A stretch of 64,000 nucleotides of DNA from JAFGUF01 sp040883315 (GTDB lineage: Bacteria; Bacillota; Clostridia; Christensenellales; UMGS416). The position numbers and the translations under genes were made by a program. Positions 52,653-62,143 of this stretch are shown piece by piece; the stretch's first letter is position 1, and every line of letters starts with the position of its first letter. Below the pieces are notes generated by a model. That model saw nothing but the letters and a program-made list of their open reading frames with translations. It ran no database searches and was not told the origin of the DNA. The DNA lies in NCBI GenBank assembly GCA_040883315.1, contig JBFLKU010000012.1, forward strand, positions 124,001-188,000, read 5' to 3'.

Positions 52653-53297
52653 ATGGCGAAATTATACTACAGATACGCAGTGATGGGCGCTGGCAAGTCC
52701 ACGCAATTGCTGCAGATAGCATATGATTATGAAAAGAACAATAAGCGCAAAATTCTTTGTTTAAAACCCAAATCTGACACAAAAGCGCAAGACTATATTG
52801 TAAGCAGACTAGAGGATGGCACTATCAAAAGAAAGTGCGATTTTTTAATTCAACCAGATAAAGGGTGGCTATACTCTACTCTTAAAACAGAGATACATAG
52901 GTCTAGAAAAAACGGAAAGCCTATTGCTATTATATTGATTGATGAAAGCCAGTTCCTATCCAGAGAAAATGTGTGGGATTTAGCCAGAGTTGTAACATAT
53001 TTGGACATTCCTGTAATATGCTTCGGACTAAAGGTAGATGCATTCGGCAATCCTTTCCCAGGCAGCACCAATCTTTTCGCTCTGGCACAGGACATTGAGG
53101 AAGTGACTACCAGAGCCATCTGTCGGCTTTCAAAAAAGCCAAAAAAGGCAACTATGCAGCTGAGGTGCGTAGACGGAGAGCCAGTGTTTGAAGGTGACCA
53201 GATTGCAATAGAGAACGATATGGATATTCTGTATGAGCCAATATCTTTAGGAGAATATATAAAGCTATACGACGAATACATAAATAATAAAAAATAG
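52653..53297 (+). CDS. tdk: Thymidine kinase (type II) lacking the zinc site
   Basis: 214 residues. P-loop MGAGKST at 11-17, Walker B/catalytic ILIDESQF with Glu98, and the lasso segment FGNPFPGS. It salvages thymidine to dTMP. Unlike typical bacterial TK, which binds zinc through two C-x-x-C/H pairs, only one cysteine of the first pair is present (Cys157 in AICRLS, partner position is Ser160), and the C-terminal pair is gone (EYIKLYDEY). So it is probably a zinc-free variant. GAGG precedes the ATG. Confidence 0.88.
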   Translation: MAKLYYRYAVMGAGKSTQLLQIAYDYEKNNKRKILCLKPKSDTKAQDYIVSRLEDGTIKRKCDFLIQPDKGWLYSTLKTEIHRSRKNGKPIAIILIDESQFLSRENVWDLARVVTYLDIPVICFGLKVDAFGNPFPGSTNLFALAQDIEEVTTRAICRLSKKPKKATMQLRCVDGEPVFEGDQIAIENDMDILYEPISLGEYIKLYDEYINNKK

Positions 53298-53319
53298 TAA
53301 GGAAATCACAAGAAGCAAA

Positions 53320-53901
53320 GTGGCATACAGAAAAAAACTAAAAGATTTGTTTTTAACGTCGCTAAAATTAGGGGCGTTTACTTTTGGGGGTGGATACGCC
53401 ATGTTTCCGCTCCTGCAAAGAGAATATGCACAAAATAAGGGATATTTTACTGATGATGAAATGCTGGACATTCTGGCAGTTGCTCAGTCTTTGCCGGGAA
53501 TGCTGGCAATAAATGCGTGCATATTAATAGGATATCGGCTCTGTTCATATCTTGGAGCATTTGTGGCTGTTTTGGGAATAGCACTTCCTTCTGTAATAGT
53601 CATGTCCATTATTTCATTTTTCTATGTGCAGTTCAGCACCAATTTATATGTAATAGCAGCCCTAAAAGGCATTAGAGTAGCTGTCATTGCACTTTTGGTA
53701 CAGGCAGTTATAAAGCTTGGAAAACAAGGGGTGAAGGGATTATTCGGCTGGATAATGGCTATTTCCGCATTTTTACTAGCTATTTTATCAAATATTCATC
53801 TCATTTTTATCATAATTGCAAGCTGCATAATAGGCATTTTGTACATGTATTTATTCGAGAAAAATGATGAAACTAAATCACAAGCTAAGGAGGAGAAGTA
53901 G
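53320..53901 (+). CDS. Chromate transporter family, N-half subunit
   Basis: 193 residues, six or so helices. The CHR-domain marks are LGAFTFGGGYAMFPLLQREY and AQSLPGMLAINACILIGYR (each shown under twenty: GAFTFGGGYAMFPLLQ, AQSLPGMLAINACI). One of two half-length subunits of the split ChrA type, common in Firmicutes; many are not proven chromate exporters. The start is GTG at 53320 with only a weak, distant purine stretch; the N-terminus MAYRKKLKDLF fits. It ends one base before the partner gene. Confidence 0.85.
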   Translation: MAYRKKLKDLFLTSLKLGAFTFGGGYAMFPLLQREYAQNKGYFTDDEMLDILAVAQSLPGMLAINACILIGYRLCSYLGAFVAVLGIALPSVIVMSIISFFYVQFSTNLYVIAALKGIRVAVIALLVQAVIKLGKQGVKGLFGWIMAISAFLLAILSNIHLIFIIIASCIIGILYMYLFEKNDETKSQAKEEK

Positions 53902-53902
53902 C

Positions 53903-54481
53903 ATGCTCCTTATTATGATTTGGACATTCTTTAAAATAGGACTGTTTACCATAGGCGGCGGCTACGCCATGATACCTCTTATTTCAGAAGAGCTGGTATC
54001 TCACGGCTGGATGACACCTACAGAGGTGACAGACATCATAGCAATTGCAAAAATGACACCGGGGCCATTTGCAGTAAACACTGCCACATTCGCAGGAATG
54101 AAATTATATGGTTTTGCAGGTGCTCTTGCATGCACATTCGGTGTTATCCTCCCCTCATTAATAATCACACTTATTGTAGCAAAGTTTTTTTTCAACTTTC
54201 AAAATATGAAAATAGTAAAAGGAATGCTCAAAGGAATACGCCCTACTGTTGTGGCATTGATAGCCAGTGCAATTGTAACGGTTTCATTAATAACATTATT
54301 CAATATTGACAGCTTGGAGCTGCTTTTAGCAAGCTTTATGAATATTGAAATGTTTTCGATAATTATTTTGGCAATATCATTAGTTTTGCTATTATGGAAA
54401 AAGATGCACCCGATTTTCGTTATATTTATTGCTGGTGCAGCCGGAATAGTATTCTATCAGATATTGCCCGCATTTATATAA
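53903..54481 (+). CDS. Chromate transporter family, C-half subunit
   Basis: 192 residues, about six helices. KIGLFTIGGGYAMIPLI and AKMTPGPFAVNTATFAG are the second CHR-domain signature (note the T-P-G-P form). Start ATG 53903, eight bases after a perfect AAGGAGGAG; a frame extending upstream into the partner gene is unlikely. Forms the membrane antiporter with the preceding subunit. Followed 22 bases later by the GH3 gene. Confidence 0.86.
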   Translation: MLLIMIWTFFKIGLFTIGGGYAMIPLISEELVSHGWMTPTEVTDIIAIAKMTPGPFAVNTATFAGMKLYGFAGALACTFGVILPSLIITLIVAKFFFNFQNMKIVKGMLKGIRPTVVALIASAIVTVSLITLFNIDSLELLLASFMNIEMFSIIILAISLVLLLWKKMHPIFVIFIAGAAGIVFYQILPAFI

Positions 54482-54503
54482 ATAAACGAAGAGGAGGCTA
54501 TTT

Positions 54504-56324
54504 ATGAAGAAATTTTTTATGTTACCGCTGTGTGCTATCATTGTTTTCTCTGCTTTTGCAGGGTGCAGCAGTCAGCAGCCTGAACCTGAAGTGACCAGTG
54601 AACCAACTCTAGTCCCTGAAACCGAAAGCCTAGATGACTCCATAAAGGCTATCATGGCTGAAATGACCCTTGAAGACAAGGCTGGTCAGATGGTTCAAGC
54701 TGCACTTTATGCAGTTCAACCGAGTGATGTTGGTGAGTATGGGCTTGGCTCTGTTTTAAGCGGCGGAGGCAATTCTGTCGGCAGAGGCACACAAAAAGAC
54801 TGGGTTGATTTAATTGAGTCTTTCCAAGAGTATGCACTATCCAGAGACGTTCCCATCCCTATAATCTATGGTTTGGATGCAGTGCATGGCAATGTACTAA
54901 TAAAAGACCCTATTATTTTTCCACATAATATAGGTCTGGGTGCAGCAAACGATCCAGAGCTAATGGGCAAAATGGGTGAAATAATTGCACAGGAAATGAG
55001 ATACGCAGGCGTGCACTGGAATTTTGGCCCGTGTGTGGCATTGGCCATGGATCCCCGGTGGGGCAGAACATACGAGAGTATGTCTACAGATATTGAAATT
55101 ATATCGAGCCTATCGTCTGCCTACACCAAAGGAATGCAGGAATATGATATCATTGCCTGCGCAAAGCACTACATGGGCGACGGCGGAACAGAATACGGCA
55201 CAGGTCAGATGGCACCGCTGGATAGAGGCGACGTAGTGATGACAGATGAAGAATTCGAAAATACATTTCTTGCTCCATATGAGCAATTAGTCAACGATGG
55301 TGTGTATACAGTGATGGTTTCATTTTCCAGCATAAACGGTGTTAAAATGCACGAGAATAAACATTACATTACAGATGTACTAAAAGGCGAACTAGGATTT
55401 CAAGGCCTTGTGATTTCGGACTGGGAAGGTCATCAGCTGATAGAAAGTGCTAGATACAATGATAAAGTTGCAAAAGCCATAAATGCCGGTATAGACATGT
55501 TGATGGAGCCTGAAGACTGGAAAATGGCTATAGAAGCTATAGTAGATGAAACAAACAAAGGCAACATTCCTATGGAGCGTATAGATGATGCGGTATACAG
55601 GATATTATGGGTTAAATTCCAAATTGGTCTTTTTGATAATCCGTTACCCAGCACAGACTATGAAGTGCGTACAGATGAAAACATAGCTGTAGCACAGGAG
55701 CTGGTGGAAAAATCATGCGTATTGCTGAAGAACGAAAATGGCCTGCTGCCAATCAAAGAAGGTACAAAAGTCTTTATTACAGGTCCTGTAACGGATGATA
55801 TCGGAGCTCAATGCGGCGGCTGGACAAAATCTTGGCAAGGAAGCATTGGAAAAGTAACCCACGGCACTACTTTGCTTGAAGGCTTGGACTTTTTGAAAGA
55901 AGAAAAAAATATTGAAATAATCACAGATATAAATAGAATCGGCGAAGCAGACATGATGATTATAGCCATCGGCGAAATTCCCTATGCCGAATGGGAAGGC
56001 GACAGCGAAGATATGTCTATAACCGGAAGACTAGCACTCGCGAAAAATATCGATGCTATCGAGACGGCAAAGAATGCTGGTCTGCCTGTAGTCGCTGTTA
56101 TTTTCGCAGGCAGAAATGTGATGATAACAGATTATATTGATGATTGGGACTCTGTTGTAATGGCTTATCTTCCAGGAACAGAAGGTCAAGGAATTGCAAA
56201 TCTTTTGTTAGGTGATGCACAGTTCTCAGGAAAGCTTTCAATGCCTTGGTACAAAACAGTTGAAGATATCAAAAAAGAAAACCCCGAATTACTATTTGAT
56301 TTCGGCTATGGATTGACGTATTAA
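54504..56324 (+). CDS. Lipoprotein glycoside hydrolase family 3 (beta-glucosidase-like)
   Basis: 606 residues. A lipoprotein signal ends at Cys21 (SAFAGC), then a Pro/Glu linker and the GH3 TIM barrel (about 45-360) with IYGLDAVHG, FGPCVALAMDPRWGR and the nucleophile Asp306 in LVISDWEGH. The second alpha/beta domain (about 385-606) includes ENGLLPIKEG and FGYGLTY at the very end; no fibronectin domain follows. Acts outside the membrane on beta-linked glucosides or glucans; substrate not fixed. AGGAGG ribosome site. Confidence 0.88.
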   Translation: MKKFFMLPLCAIIVFSAFAGCSSQQPEPEVTSEPTLVPETESLDDSIKAIMAEMTLEDKAGQMVQAALYAVQPSDVGEYGLGSVLSGGGNSVGRGTQKDWVDLIESFQEYALSRDVPIPIIYGLDAVHGNVLIKDPIIFPHNIGLGAANDPELMGKMGEIIAQEMRYAGVHWNFGPCVALAMDPRWGRTYESMSTDIEIISSLSSAYTKGMQEYDIIACAKHYMGDGGTEYGTGQMAPLDRGDVVMTDEEFENTFLAPYEQLVNDGVYTVMVSFSSINGVKMHENKHYITDVLKGELGFQGLVISDWEGHQLIESARYNDKVAKAINAGIDMLMEPEDWKMAIEAIVDETNKGNIPMERIDDAVYRILWVKFQIGLFDNPLPSTDYEVRTDENIAVAQELVEKSCVLLKNENGLLPIKEGTKVFITGPVTDDIGAQCGGWTKSWQGSIGKVTHGTTLLEGLDFLKEEKNIEIITDINRIGEADMMIIAIGEIPYAEWEGDSEDMSITGRLALAKNIDAIETAKNAGLPVVAVIFAGRNVMITDYIDDWDSVVMAYLPGTEGQGIANLLLGDAQFSGKLSMPWYKTVEDIKKENPELLFDFGYGLTY

Positions 56325-56334
56325 TGATACTTGC

Positions 56335-56364
56335 AAAAGCACTTCTTATGAAGTGCTTTTTTTA
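56335..56364. terminator. Bidirectional terminator of GH3 and glycerate kinase genes
   Basis: Eleven-base perfect stem AAAAGCACTTC (56335-56345) / GAAGTGCTTTT (56350-56360), loop TTAT, with a T run on the plus strand and four T on the minus strand. The glycerate kinase stop TAA lies at the loop and its last codons in the stem. Confidence 0.88.
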
Positions 56365-57491
56365 TTAGTCAGTTTTATTAATTCAAATATATTCCTAGAA
56401 AGCTGTGATAGCAGAATGTCAGCCTTGTCTAAGCATTCTGCCATTCTCATAGGTCTATCTGGCAAAGTGAAAATAGCGTCAACTCCAATATCATAAACCT
56501 TATCAAATCCTTCGCCTACAGCTCCAGCCACAGCTATTACTGGTATACCCTGTTTCTTTGCGTGCTTTGCTACTCCATAAATAACTTTACCATATGCAGA
56601 TTGGCTATCTATTCTGCCCTCCCCGGTTATTATAATATCTGCACCTTTTATTCTTTCTTCAAAGTTTTTAATCTTTATTACTGCATCTATGCCGCTCGTC
56701 AGCTTCGCACCGCAAAACCCCATTAGTGCAGCTCCCATTCCGCCAGCCGCACCCGCCCCAGGCTGTCTGGATATTTCACTATCAAATAGTTCATTTATCT
56801 TTTCTTCGTAGTGCAGCATTCCTTCTTCCAGAATATTCAGTGTTTCTTTGCTGCCGCCTTTTTGCATACCATATACATAGGTTGCACCTGATTCTCCGGT
56901 CAGAGTATTTTCGACATCACACATTACAGTTATTTCACTGCATCTCAATCTACTGTCTAGATTATCTATACTTATTCTATTTATTTCTATCAATTTTTCA
57001 CCGCATCCATTTTTAATCAAATCGTCTTCTATATCAAAGAATTCAGCTCCAAGTGCCTGCATTGCTCCCATGCCTCCGTCGTTTGTGGCACTTCCGCCGA
57101 TACCAATCAATATCTTTCTATATCCCGCATCAAGTACATTTTTTATCATCTGTCCCGTTCCAAAGCTTGTTGTCTTTAGTGGGTTTCTTTGATTGATGCC
57201 TATCAGCGTAAGTCCGCTGCAAGATGCCATCTCTATAATTGCCGTATCGCCTATTATGCCATATTCTGCTGAAATCTCTTCGCCAAGGGGATTCAAAACC
57301 GTACATGTTCTTTTCTCTCCATCGCTGCCAAAAAGCATTGCATCTATTGTTCCCTCGCCGCCATCGGCTATTGGTATGCCAATAACATCTGCATCTGCAA
57401 ATGTTTTCAGTGCTTCTTTTTTCATTATATTAATTACATCAATTGAGCTTAAAGAGCCTTTAAATGAATCTGGTGCAATTACAATCTTCAT
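56346..57491 (-). CDS. Glycerate kinase (GlxK/GarK family)
   Basis: 381 residues. Phosphorylates glycerate to 2- or 3-phosphoglycerate. N-terminal IAPDSFKGSLSS, PIADGGEGT, GIGGSATNDGGMGAMQALG (shown whole at under twenty) and the ADIIITGEGRID segment match the family. The final residues KKSTS are encoded by the terminator hairpin. Alone between convergent GH3 and gdhA; no glyoxylate genes nearby. Confidence 0.92.
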   Translation of the reverse strand: MKIVIAPDSFKGSLSSIDVINIMKKEALKTFADADVIGIPIADGGEGTIDAMLFGSDGEKRTCTVLNPLGEEISAEYGIIGDTAIIEMASCSGLTLIGINQRNPLKTTSFGTGQMIKNVLDAGYRKILIGIGGSATNDGGMGAMQALGAEFFDIEDDLIKNGCGEKLIEINRISIDNLDSRLRCSEITVMCDVENTLTGESGATYVYGMQKGGSKETLNILEEGMLHYEEKINELFDSEISRQPGAGAAGGMGAALMGFCGAKLTSGIDAVIKIKNFEERIKGADIIITGEGRIDSQSAYGKVIYGVAKHAKKQGIPVIAVAGAVGEGFDKVYDIGVDAIFTLPDRPMRMAECLDKADILLSQLSRNIFELIKLTNKKSTS

Positions 57492-57635
57492 ATCTATATT
57501 TCCTTGTAGGTCGTTTTATGTGCTTAATCTGCCAAAATAAAAATCAGGGCTCTCATCTCACCGTATATAACAGCAATCAGAAAACCCCCAAATATTTAAT
57601 TTTTATAATAATATTATAATCTGTTTATTGCCACG

Positions 57636-58970
57636 TCAAACAATGCCCTGTGCATACATCGCCTCTGCAACCTTTAAAAATCCTGCTATGTTCGCCCCCA
57701 GCATCAGATTGTCTTCATATCCATATTTTTTTGCTGCCTCACTGGACGAATCATATATCTGCTTCATTATCTGCTGCAGTTTAGTGTCTACTTCCTCAAA
57801 TGTCCATTGATATCTCATGCTGTTTTGGCTCATCTCCAGTGCAGATGTTGCCACGCCTCCTGCATTGGCTGCCTTTCCCGGGCCATATATCACCTGGTTT
57901 TTCAAAAGTACCTCTATTGCTTCCGGTGTGCACGGCATGTTTGCTCCTTCACCTACCGCAATGCATCCGTTTTTCACCAAGGTCTCTGCGGATGCTTTGT
58001 CCATTTCGTTTTGCGTAGCACATGGCAGTGCAATATCGCATTTTATGTTCCATATGCCCAAGCATCCGTCTTTATATTCTGCATGGGGATAATACTTTAT
58101 GTATTCGCTGCAGCGTTTCCTCTCCACTTCTTTTATGCGTTTCATCACCTCTAGGTCAATCCCGTTCGGGTCGTATATATACCCAGTGGAGTCGCTTAAT
58201 GCCACCACTTTTCCGCCCAGCTGAGTTGCCTTCTCAGTAGCATATAGTGCTACGTTGCCAGAGCCGGAAATAACCACTGTAGCGTCTTTAAAAGACTTGC
58301 CTTTGGCATTTAGGGCATTCTCCATAAAGTAGCAGCATCCGTATCCTGTGGCCTGCGTCCGCACAAGACTGCCGCCCCACGTCAGCCCCTTTCCTGTCAG
58401 CACGCCTGTAAATTCATTCCGCACTTTTTTATACATGCCAAACATATATCCAATCTCTCTGCCGCCTACCCCGATGTCGCCGGCAGGCACATCCGTATCT
58501 TTTCCTATATGCCTTTGCAATTCTAAAAAGAAGCTTTGGCAGAATCTCATTATCTCGCCGTCCGATTTGCCCTTAGGGTCAAAATCCGATCCGCCCTTGC
58601 CGCCGCCTATAGGAAGCCCTGTAAGTGAATTTTTGAAAATCTGTTCGAATCCTAAAAATTTGATAATACTTAAATTGACAGACGGGTGAAACCTAAGCCC
58701 GCCTTTATATGGTCCGAGAGCACTGTTGAACTGAACTCTAAATCCCCTGTTCACGTGTACCACTCCCTCGTCATCCACCCACGGCACACGAAATATTATC
58801 TGCCTCTCCGGCTCCACCAACCTTTCGAATATGCCTGCATCCACCCACTCAGGGTGCATCTTAGCAACTGGTTCAAGTGTTTCCAGCACTTCTTTCACGG
58901 CTTGGTGAAATTCGTTTTCTCCTGGGTTTCGCCTCTCGACTTGGTCCATGACTTTTGAAAGAATCTTCAT
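57636..58970 (-). CDS. gdhA: NADP-type glutamate dehydrogenase
   Basis: 444 residues, the usual length of the hexameric 50-kDa class. Catalytic segment PIGGGKGGSDFDPKGKSD includes the active lysine; GGLRFHPSVN, the Rossmann GSGNVALYATEK and the late NAGGVATSALEMSQNS are as expected. Forms glutamate from 2-oxoglutarate and ammonia. Own extended -10 promoter. The 144 bases upstream of its 3' neighbour (57492-57635) hold nothing clear. Confidence 0.95.
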   Translation of the reverse strand: MKILSKVMDQVERRNPGENEFHQAVKEVLETLEPVAKMHPEWVDAGIFERLVEPERQIIFRVPWVDDEGVVHVNRGFRVQFNSALGPYKGGLRFHPSVNLSIIKFLGFEQIFKNSLTGLPIGGGKGGSDFDPKGKSDGEIMRFCQSFFLELQRHIGKDTDVPAGDIGVGGREIGYMFGMYKKVRNEFTGVLTGKGLTWGGSLVRTQATGYGCCYFMENALNAKGKSFKDATVVISGSGNVALYATEKATQLGGKVVALSDSTGYIYDPNGIDLEVMKRIKEVERKRCSEYIKYYPHAEYKDGCLGIWNIKCDIALPCATQNEMDKASAETLVKNGCIAVGEGANMPCTPEAIEVLLKNQVIYGPGKAANAGGVATSALEMSQNSMRYQWTFEEVDTKLQQIMKQIYDSSSEAAKKYGYEDNLMLGANIAGFLKVAEAMYAQGIV

Positions 58971-59012
58971 ATCAGTACCCCCATATGCATATTTAATTGA
59001 AATATATACTAA

Positions 59013-59021
59013 ATTATATCA
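59013..59021 (-). promoter_or_regulatory. Extended -10 element of gdhA
   Basis: Minus-strand TGATATAAT (59013-59021), about 42 bases before the ATG at 58970, with a poor -35 (TATACA) 17 bases further. A GGGGGT ribosome site follows. Confidence 0.5.
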
Positions 59022-59085
59022 CTCGCCATTATCATTGTATATATTTTCTATTTACTCCTTTATTTAATAATCAAATCTGCGCTTT

Positions 59086-62049
59086 CTACTTTATTTTATA
59101 AATTATTCCCTGTGAAGTACTTCCATCTATTTTCACAATGTAGGGTGATGTGCTGCGTATCAATTTCACATAATCAGTTTGTTTAATAACCTTTTCATTC
59201 CTCATCTTTTCCCAGCTGACAAAATCGTCCTCGCACAGTACATATCCTACATGAAAATACCCCATATTCAATGATGTAAGATTATGATAGAAATGGCTGC
59301 CTAGCGAGGGCTCTGCCTGCAGGGTTTTCTTTTCATGCTCAATCACAATCCTTGCCTGCGACATCTGCGACCATACCAATGGTATGCCTAGCCATCTGTC
59401 ATACGTGCCCAGCCTGCCAAAGCCAATTAGTATACATTTTCTACTTTCGTCATATAATATCCTGTTCAGCTCCTCTATCTCTTTTGCAATAGTCATGGTA
59501 TCTTCAATACGGAATTTATCCGGATCAACATATATAATATCGTATATATCTTCATAGAGTCCATTGCCAATAGTATGGCAGCTGCGCACCAATGAATTTT
59601 GTATATTTTCTTCTGTTATTTTTGTCTGCACCTGCTCTTTGCCCACCACCATGGGCCTGACCTGAAGACAATAAAATTCTTTTGGCTTTTGCTCATCTTC
59701 CGGGAAATTCGCTGCAAATTCTATTTCTACATCGCATCCAAAAGCCTGCCTTCCAAGGTGTAGAATATCTTTAATAATCGAATTTATCTCCACTCTGTTT
59801 TGCTTTAAAATAGGTGCAAATGTTATCAGCTTTGCTCCTTCAACATTCACATTGTCTATTATCCTGTCGTTTTGTGCAGAGTATGTAGACGCTGTATATT
59901 CCAGCGTTCCGTCTTCTAGTGCCTGCATCAGCGGAAGCGTAGTGTAGCATCTGGATTCTCTTATGGAGTATTCGTGCATATTGTCATCATTTTCCGCTTC
60001 TTTTTGCATGTCGAGTGCATAAAAAGACGACTGAAGCTTTTCCAAAAATTCCTTCGGGCCTGAATAAGGAGGAGGCTTTTTGGGGTATGCCGGGCAGTAT
60101 CTATACACTTTGCCGCCATCTGACACTATCTTCCCAAAGCCCAGCGCCAAGCTGACGGTGCCCTCTTGTGGCTTCATGCTGCCATAAGGATAGAAATTGT
60201 ATGACTGTGCCACACCTGAAAGCTGAGGATAGAAATATCTGCCGTGCTCTCTGCCCACCAGCTCCTGAATAATAACTGCCATTTTTTCTTCTTCTATTCT
60301 CAGGTCAGCATTTTTGGCGTACTGCTTGGGAGAATTATAAAAAACAGAGCTATACACCAGCCTTATGCAGTCGTAGAGCTGGTTAAATCTCTTTTCTGTA
60401 TCATCATCATTATTGGGGATAATATATGTATTATATATGCCTGCAAAGGGCAAAGTCTGGCTATCCTCCAGTATGCTGGACGACCTGACAGCCAAAGGCC
60501 TACTGACCATCTTAATCAGTCTTTTTATGTCTTGCTTTATCTTGTCCGGCAGCTCGTATTTCAAAAATTTTTTTGCAATTTTGTTTTCATCATTCGTGCT
60601 CATTGCAAATTCATACAATTTATTTTTCTCTACAAAGTCCTCAAACACATCAGAGCAAATAACGAAAGACATCGGCGACAAAACATTAATACCTGAATAT
60701 TTTTCTCCCAGATTATTTTGCTTTACCAAATGATTTATAAACGCTATTCCCCTCGCCTTTCCTCCTAGTGATCCCGTTCCTATTTTAAGAAAAGCATTCT
60801 TTGTGCCCTGCGATACGGACTCGAAATCCAATATGGTGCCTGTTCTATATTTTTTGATATATGATTGTATCTTTTTTAATATTATTCCTCGAAGTTCTTC
60901 CAAATCGGTATATTTTCTTATGTCGATAGAACGAAGTTCATTGGCTATTTCAAATGCGGTTCTTGCCCTAAACCATGTGGAAAAGTGATTGTGAAGCCCG
61001 TGATAATACAAGCTGGCAGAAGGGATTTTTTTTACTTGATATATAAACTCATCTATATCCAGTGCCTTGCCTAGTACTTCCCCATTGGCGTATCTGAATA
61101 CAAACTCGCCAAAGCCGTATTCATCTAGAATAGATTTTCTAATATCATATAGCAGATTTGGCGAATTCTTATCAAGGAAGTTCACCTTCATGTCCGCTGC
61201 CTTTTGCTTGTTCTCAATTTCTTCCGATTGTATCAATAGAGGAATCTCTGATATAGTCTGCTTGATTTTTTTAATCAATTCAAACCCTGCATTCGCATCT
61301 ATTTTGCCGTCCTTAGGAAATCCAGCATCGGTGATAACACCAAGCAGATTGTCCTTGTGCTCATTTACTGCATCCATTGCCTCTTCGTAAGTCTCTGCAA
61401 GGATTATTTTGGGTCTGGCACGCACACGAAGCAGCTTGTTTGCGGCACTTTCTGCATGCACCACCAGATATCTGGTCTGTTTCATTATTTCCGTATAAAT
61501 AATTGATAAAAACTGCGAAAAATAAACGGGCGAATCTTCCACCACCAGAATCACCTGTATGCCCTGTGCGCAGTCATTTACAAGGTTCTTTTTGTCTTCC
61601 ACATACTTTATTATAGCCAGCAGTATCTTGCTTTCGCCGGACCAGTGGAATATCCTGTCTATGCTTTCGTCTTCTCGTACTTTTTTTATTATTTCTGGGG
61701 ATAGTCTCTCGTAGGAGAGCATTACAATAGGAATATTTGCGTACTTCGCCTTGACTTGATGGCAGAATTCAAACACGTCCATTTCGCCAATACGTGACAT
61801 GGTGATAACCAAGTCATATGAGCGCAAGCTTAATGCATCAAACGCATCCTCTGCGCAATTTACACTTTTAATTCTAGGGACATAATATATGCTTAAATCG
61901 TAGTATTCGTTGTATATTCGCTCTGCCAGCCTGCCGTCCTCTTCCAGAACAAATCCATCGTAGTCTGTGGACACTATTAAAATCTCTCTCACCCGAAATT
62001 TCATCAGGTCATGAAAGCTTAATTGACCGGCTCCGTTTGAATTCTCCAT
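59086..62049 (-). CDS. Double receiver-domain protein fused to a PEP/pyruvate-binding ATP-grasp domain
   Basis: 987 residues. Residues about 20-155 form a degenerate receiver (Met84 where the phosphoacceptor Asp should be). A second receiver (about 165-310) keeps the acidic pair Glu171/Asp172, acceptor Asp241, Ser275 and Lys294. From about 420 to 800 is the PPDK/PEP-synthase N-terminal ATP-grasp domain (GSLGGKARGIAFI; RPLAVRSSSILEDSQ; LPFAGIYNTY). The swivelling phosphohistidine domain and PEP-binding barrel of real PEP synthase are missing; the last 180 residues are unassigned. Likely a phospho-regulated nucleotide-binding switch or kinase of unknown target. Confidence 0.78.
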   Translation of the reverse strand: MENSNGAGQLSFHDLMKFRVREILIVSTDYDGFVLEEDGRLAERIYNEYYDLSIYYVPRIKSVNCAEDAFDALSLRSYDLVITMSRIGEMDVFEFCHQVKAKYANIPIVMLSYERLSPEIIKKVREDESIDRIFHWSGESKILLAIIKYVEDKKNLVNDCAQGIQVILVVEDSPVYFSQFLSIIYTEIMKQTRYLVVHAESAANKLLRVRARPKIILAETYEEAMDAVNEHKDNLLGVITDAGFPKDGKIDANAGFELIKKIKQTISEIPLLIQSEEIENKQKAADMKVNFLDKNSPNLLYDIRKSILDEYGFGEFVFRYANGEVLGKALDIDEFIYQVKKIPSASLYYHGLHNHFSTWFRARTAFEIANELRSIDIRKYTDLEELRGIILKKIQSYIKKYRTGTILDFESVSQGTKNAFLKIGTGSLGGKARGIAFINHLVKQNNLGEKYSGINVLSPMSFVICSDVFEDFVEKNKLYEFAMSTNDENKIAKKFLKYELPDKIKQDIKRLIKMVSRPLAVRSSSILEDSQTLPFAGIYNTYIIPNNDDDTEKRFNQLYDCIRLVYSSVFYNSPKQYAKNADLRIEEEKMAVIIQELVGREHGRYFYPQLSGVAQSYNFYPYGSMKPQEGTVSLALGFGKIVSDGGKVYRYCPAYPKKPPPYSGPKEFLEKLQSSFYALDMQKEAENDDNMHEYSIRESRCYTTLPLMQALEDGTLEYTASTYSAQNDRIIDNVNVEGAKLITFAPILKQNRVEINSIIKDILHLGRQAFGCDVEIEFAANFPEDEQKPKEFYCLQVRPMVVGKEQVQTKITEENIQNSLVRSCHTIGNGLYEDIYDIIYVDPDKFRIEDTMTIAKEIEELNRILYDESRKCILIGFGRLGTYDRWLGIPLVWSQMSQARIVIEHEKKTLQAEPSLGSHFYHNLTSLNMGYFHVGYVLCEDDFVSWEKMRNEKVIKQTDYVKLIRSTSPYIVKIDGSTSQGIIYKIK

Positions 62050-62143
62050 AATACCACCTTTAATTGTTCATTAATATGGCTGCAATTATAATATAATACA
62101 AATTATCAAATCTTATTCAATTTTATTTAGTGCGAAATTTCAT

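Noticed and set aside
53320..54481. Broken single chromate transporter (frameshift)
   Set aside because: The second half has its own perfect AAGGAGGAG site and start; split two-gene CHR systems are normal in Firmicutes.
58630..58660. tRNA-like GTTCGAATCC
   Set aside because: It lies inside gdhA on the coding strand complement, with no acceptor, D or anticodon stems around it.
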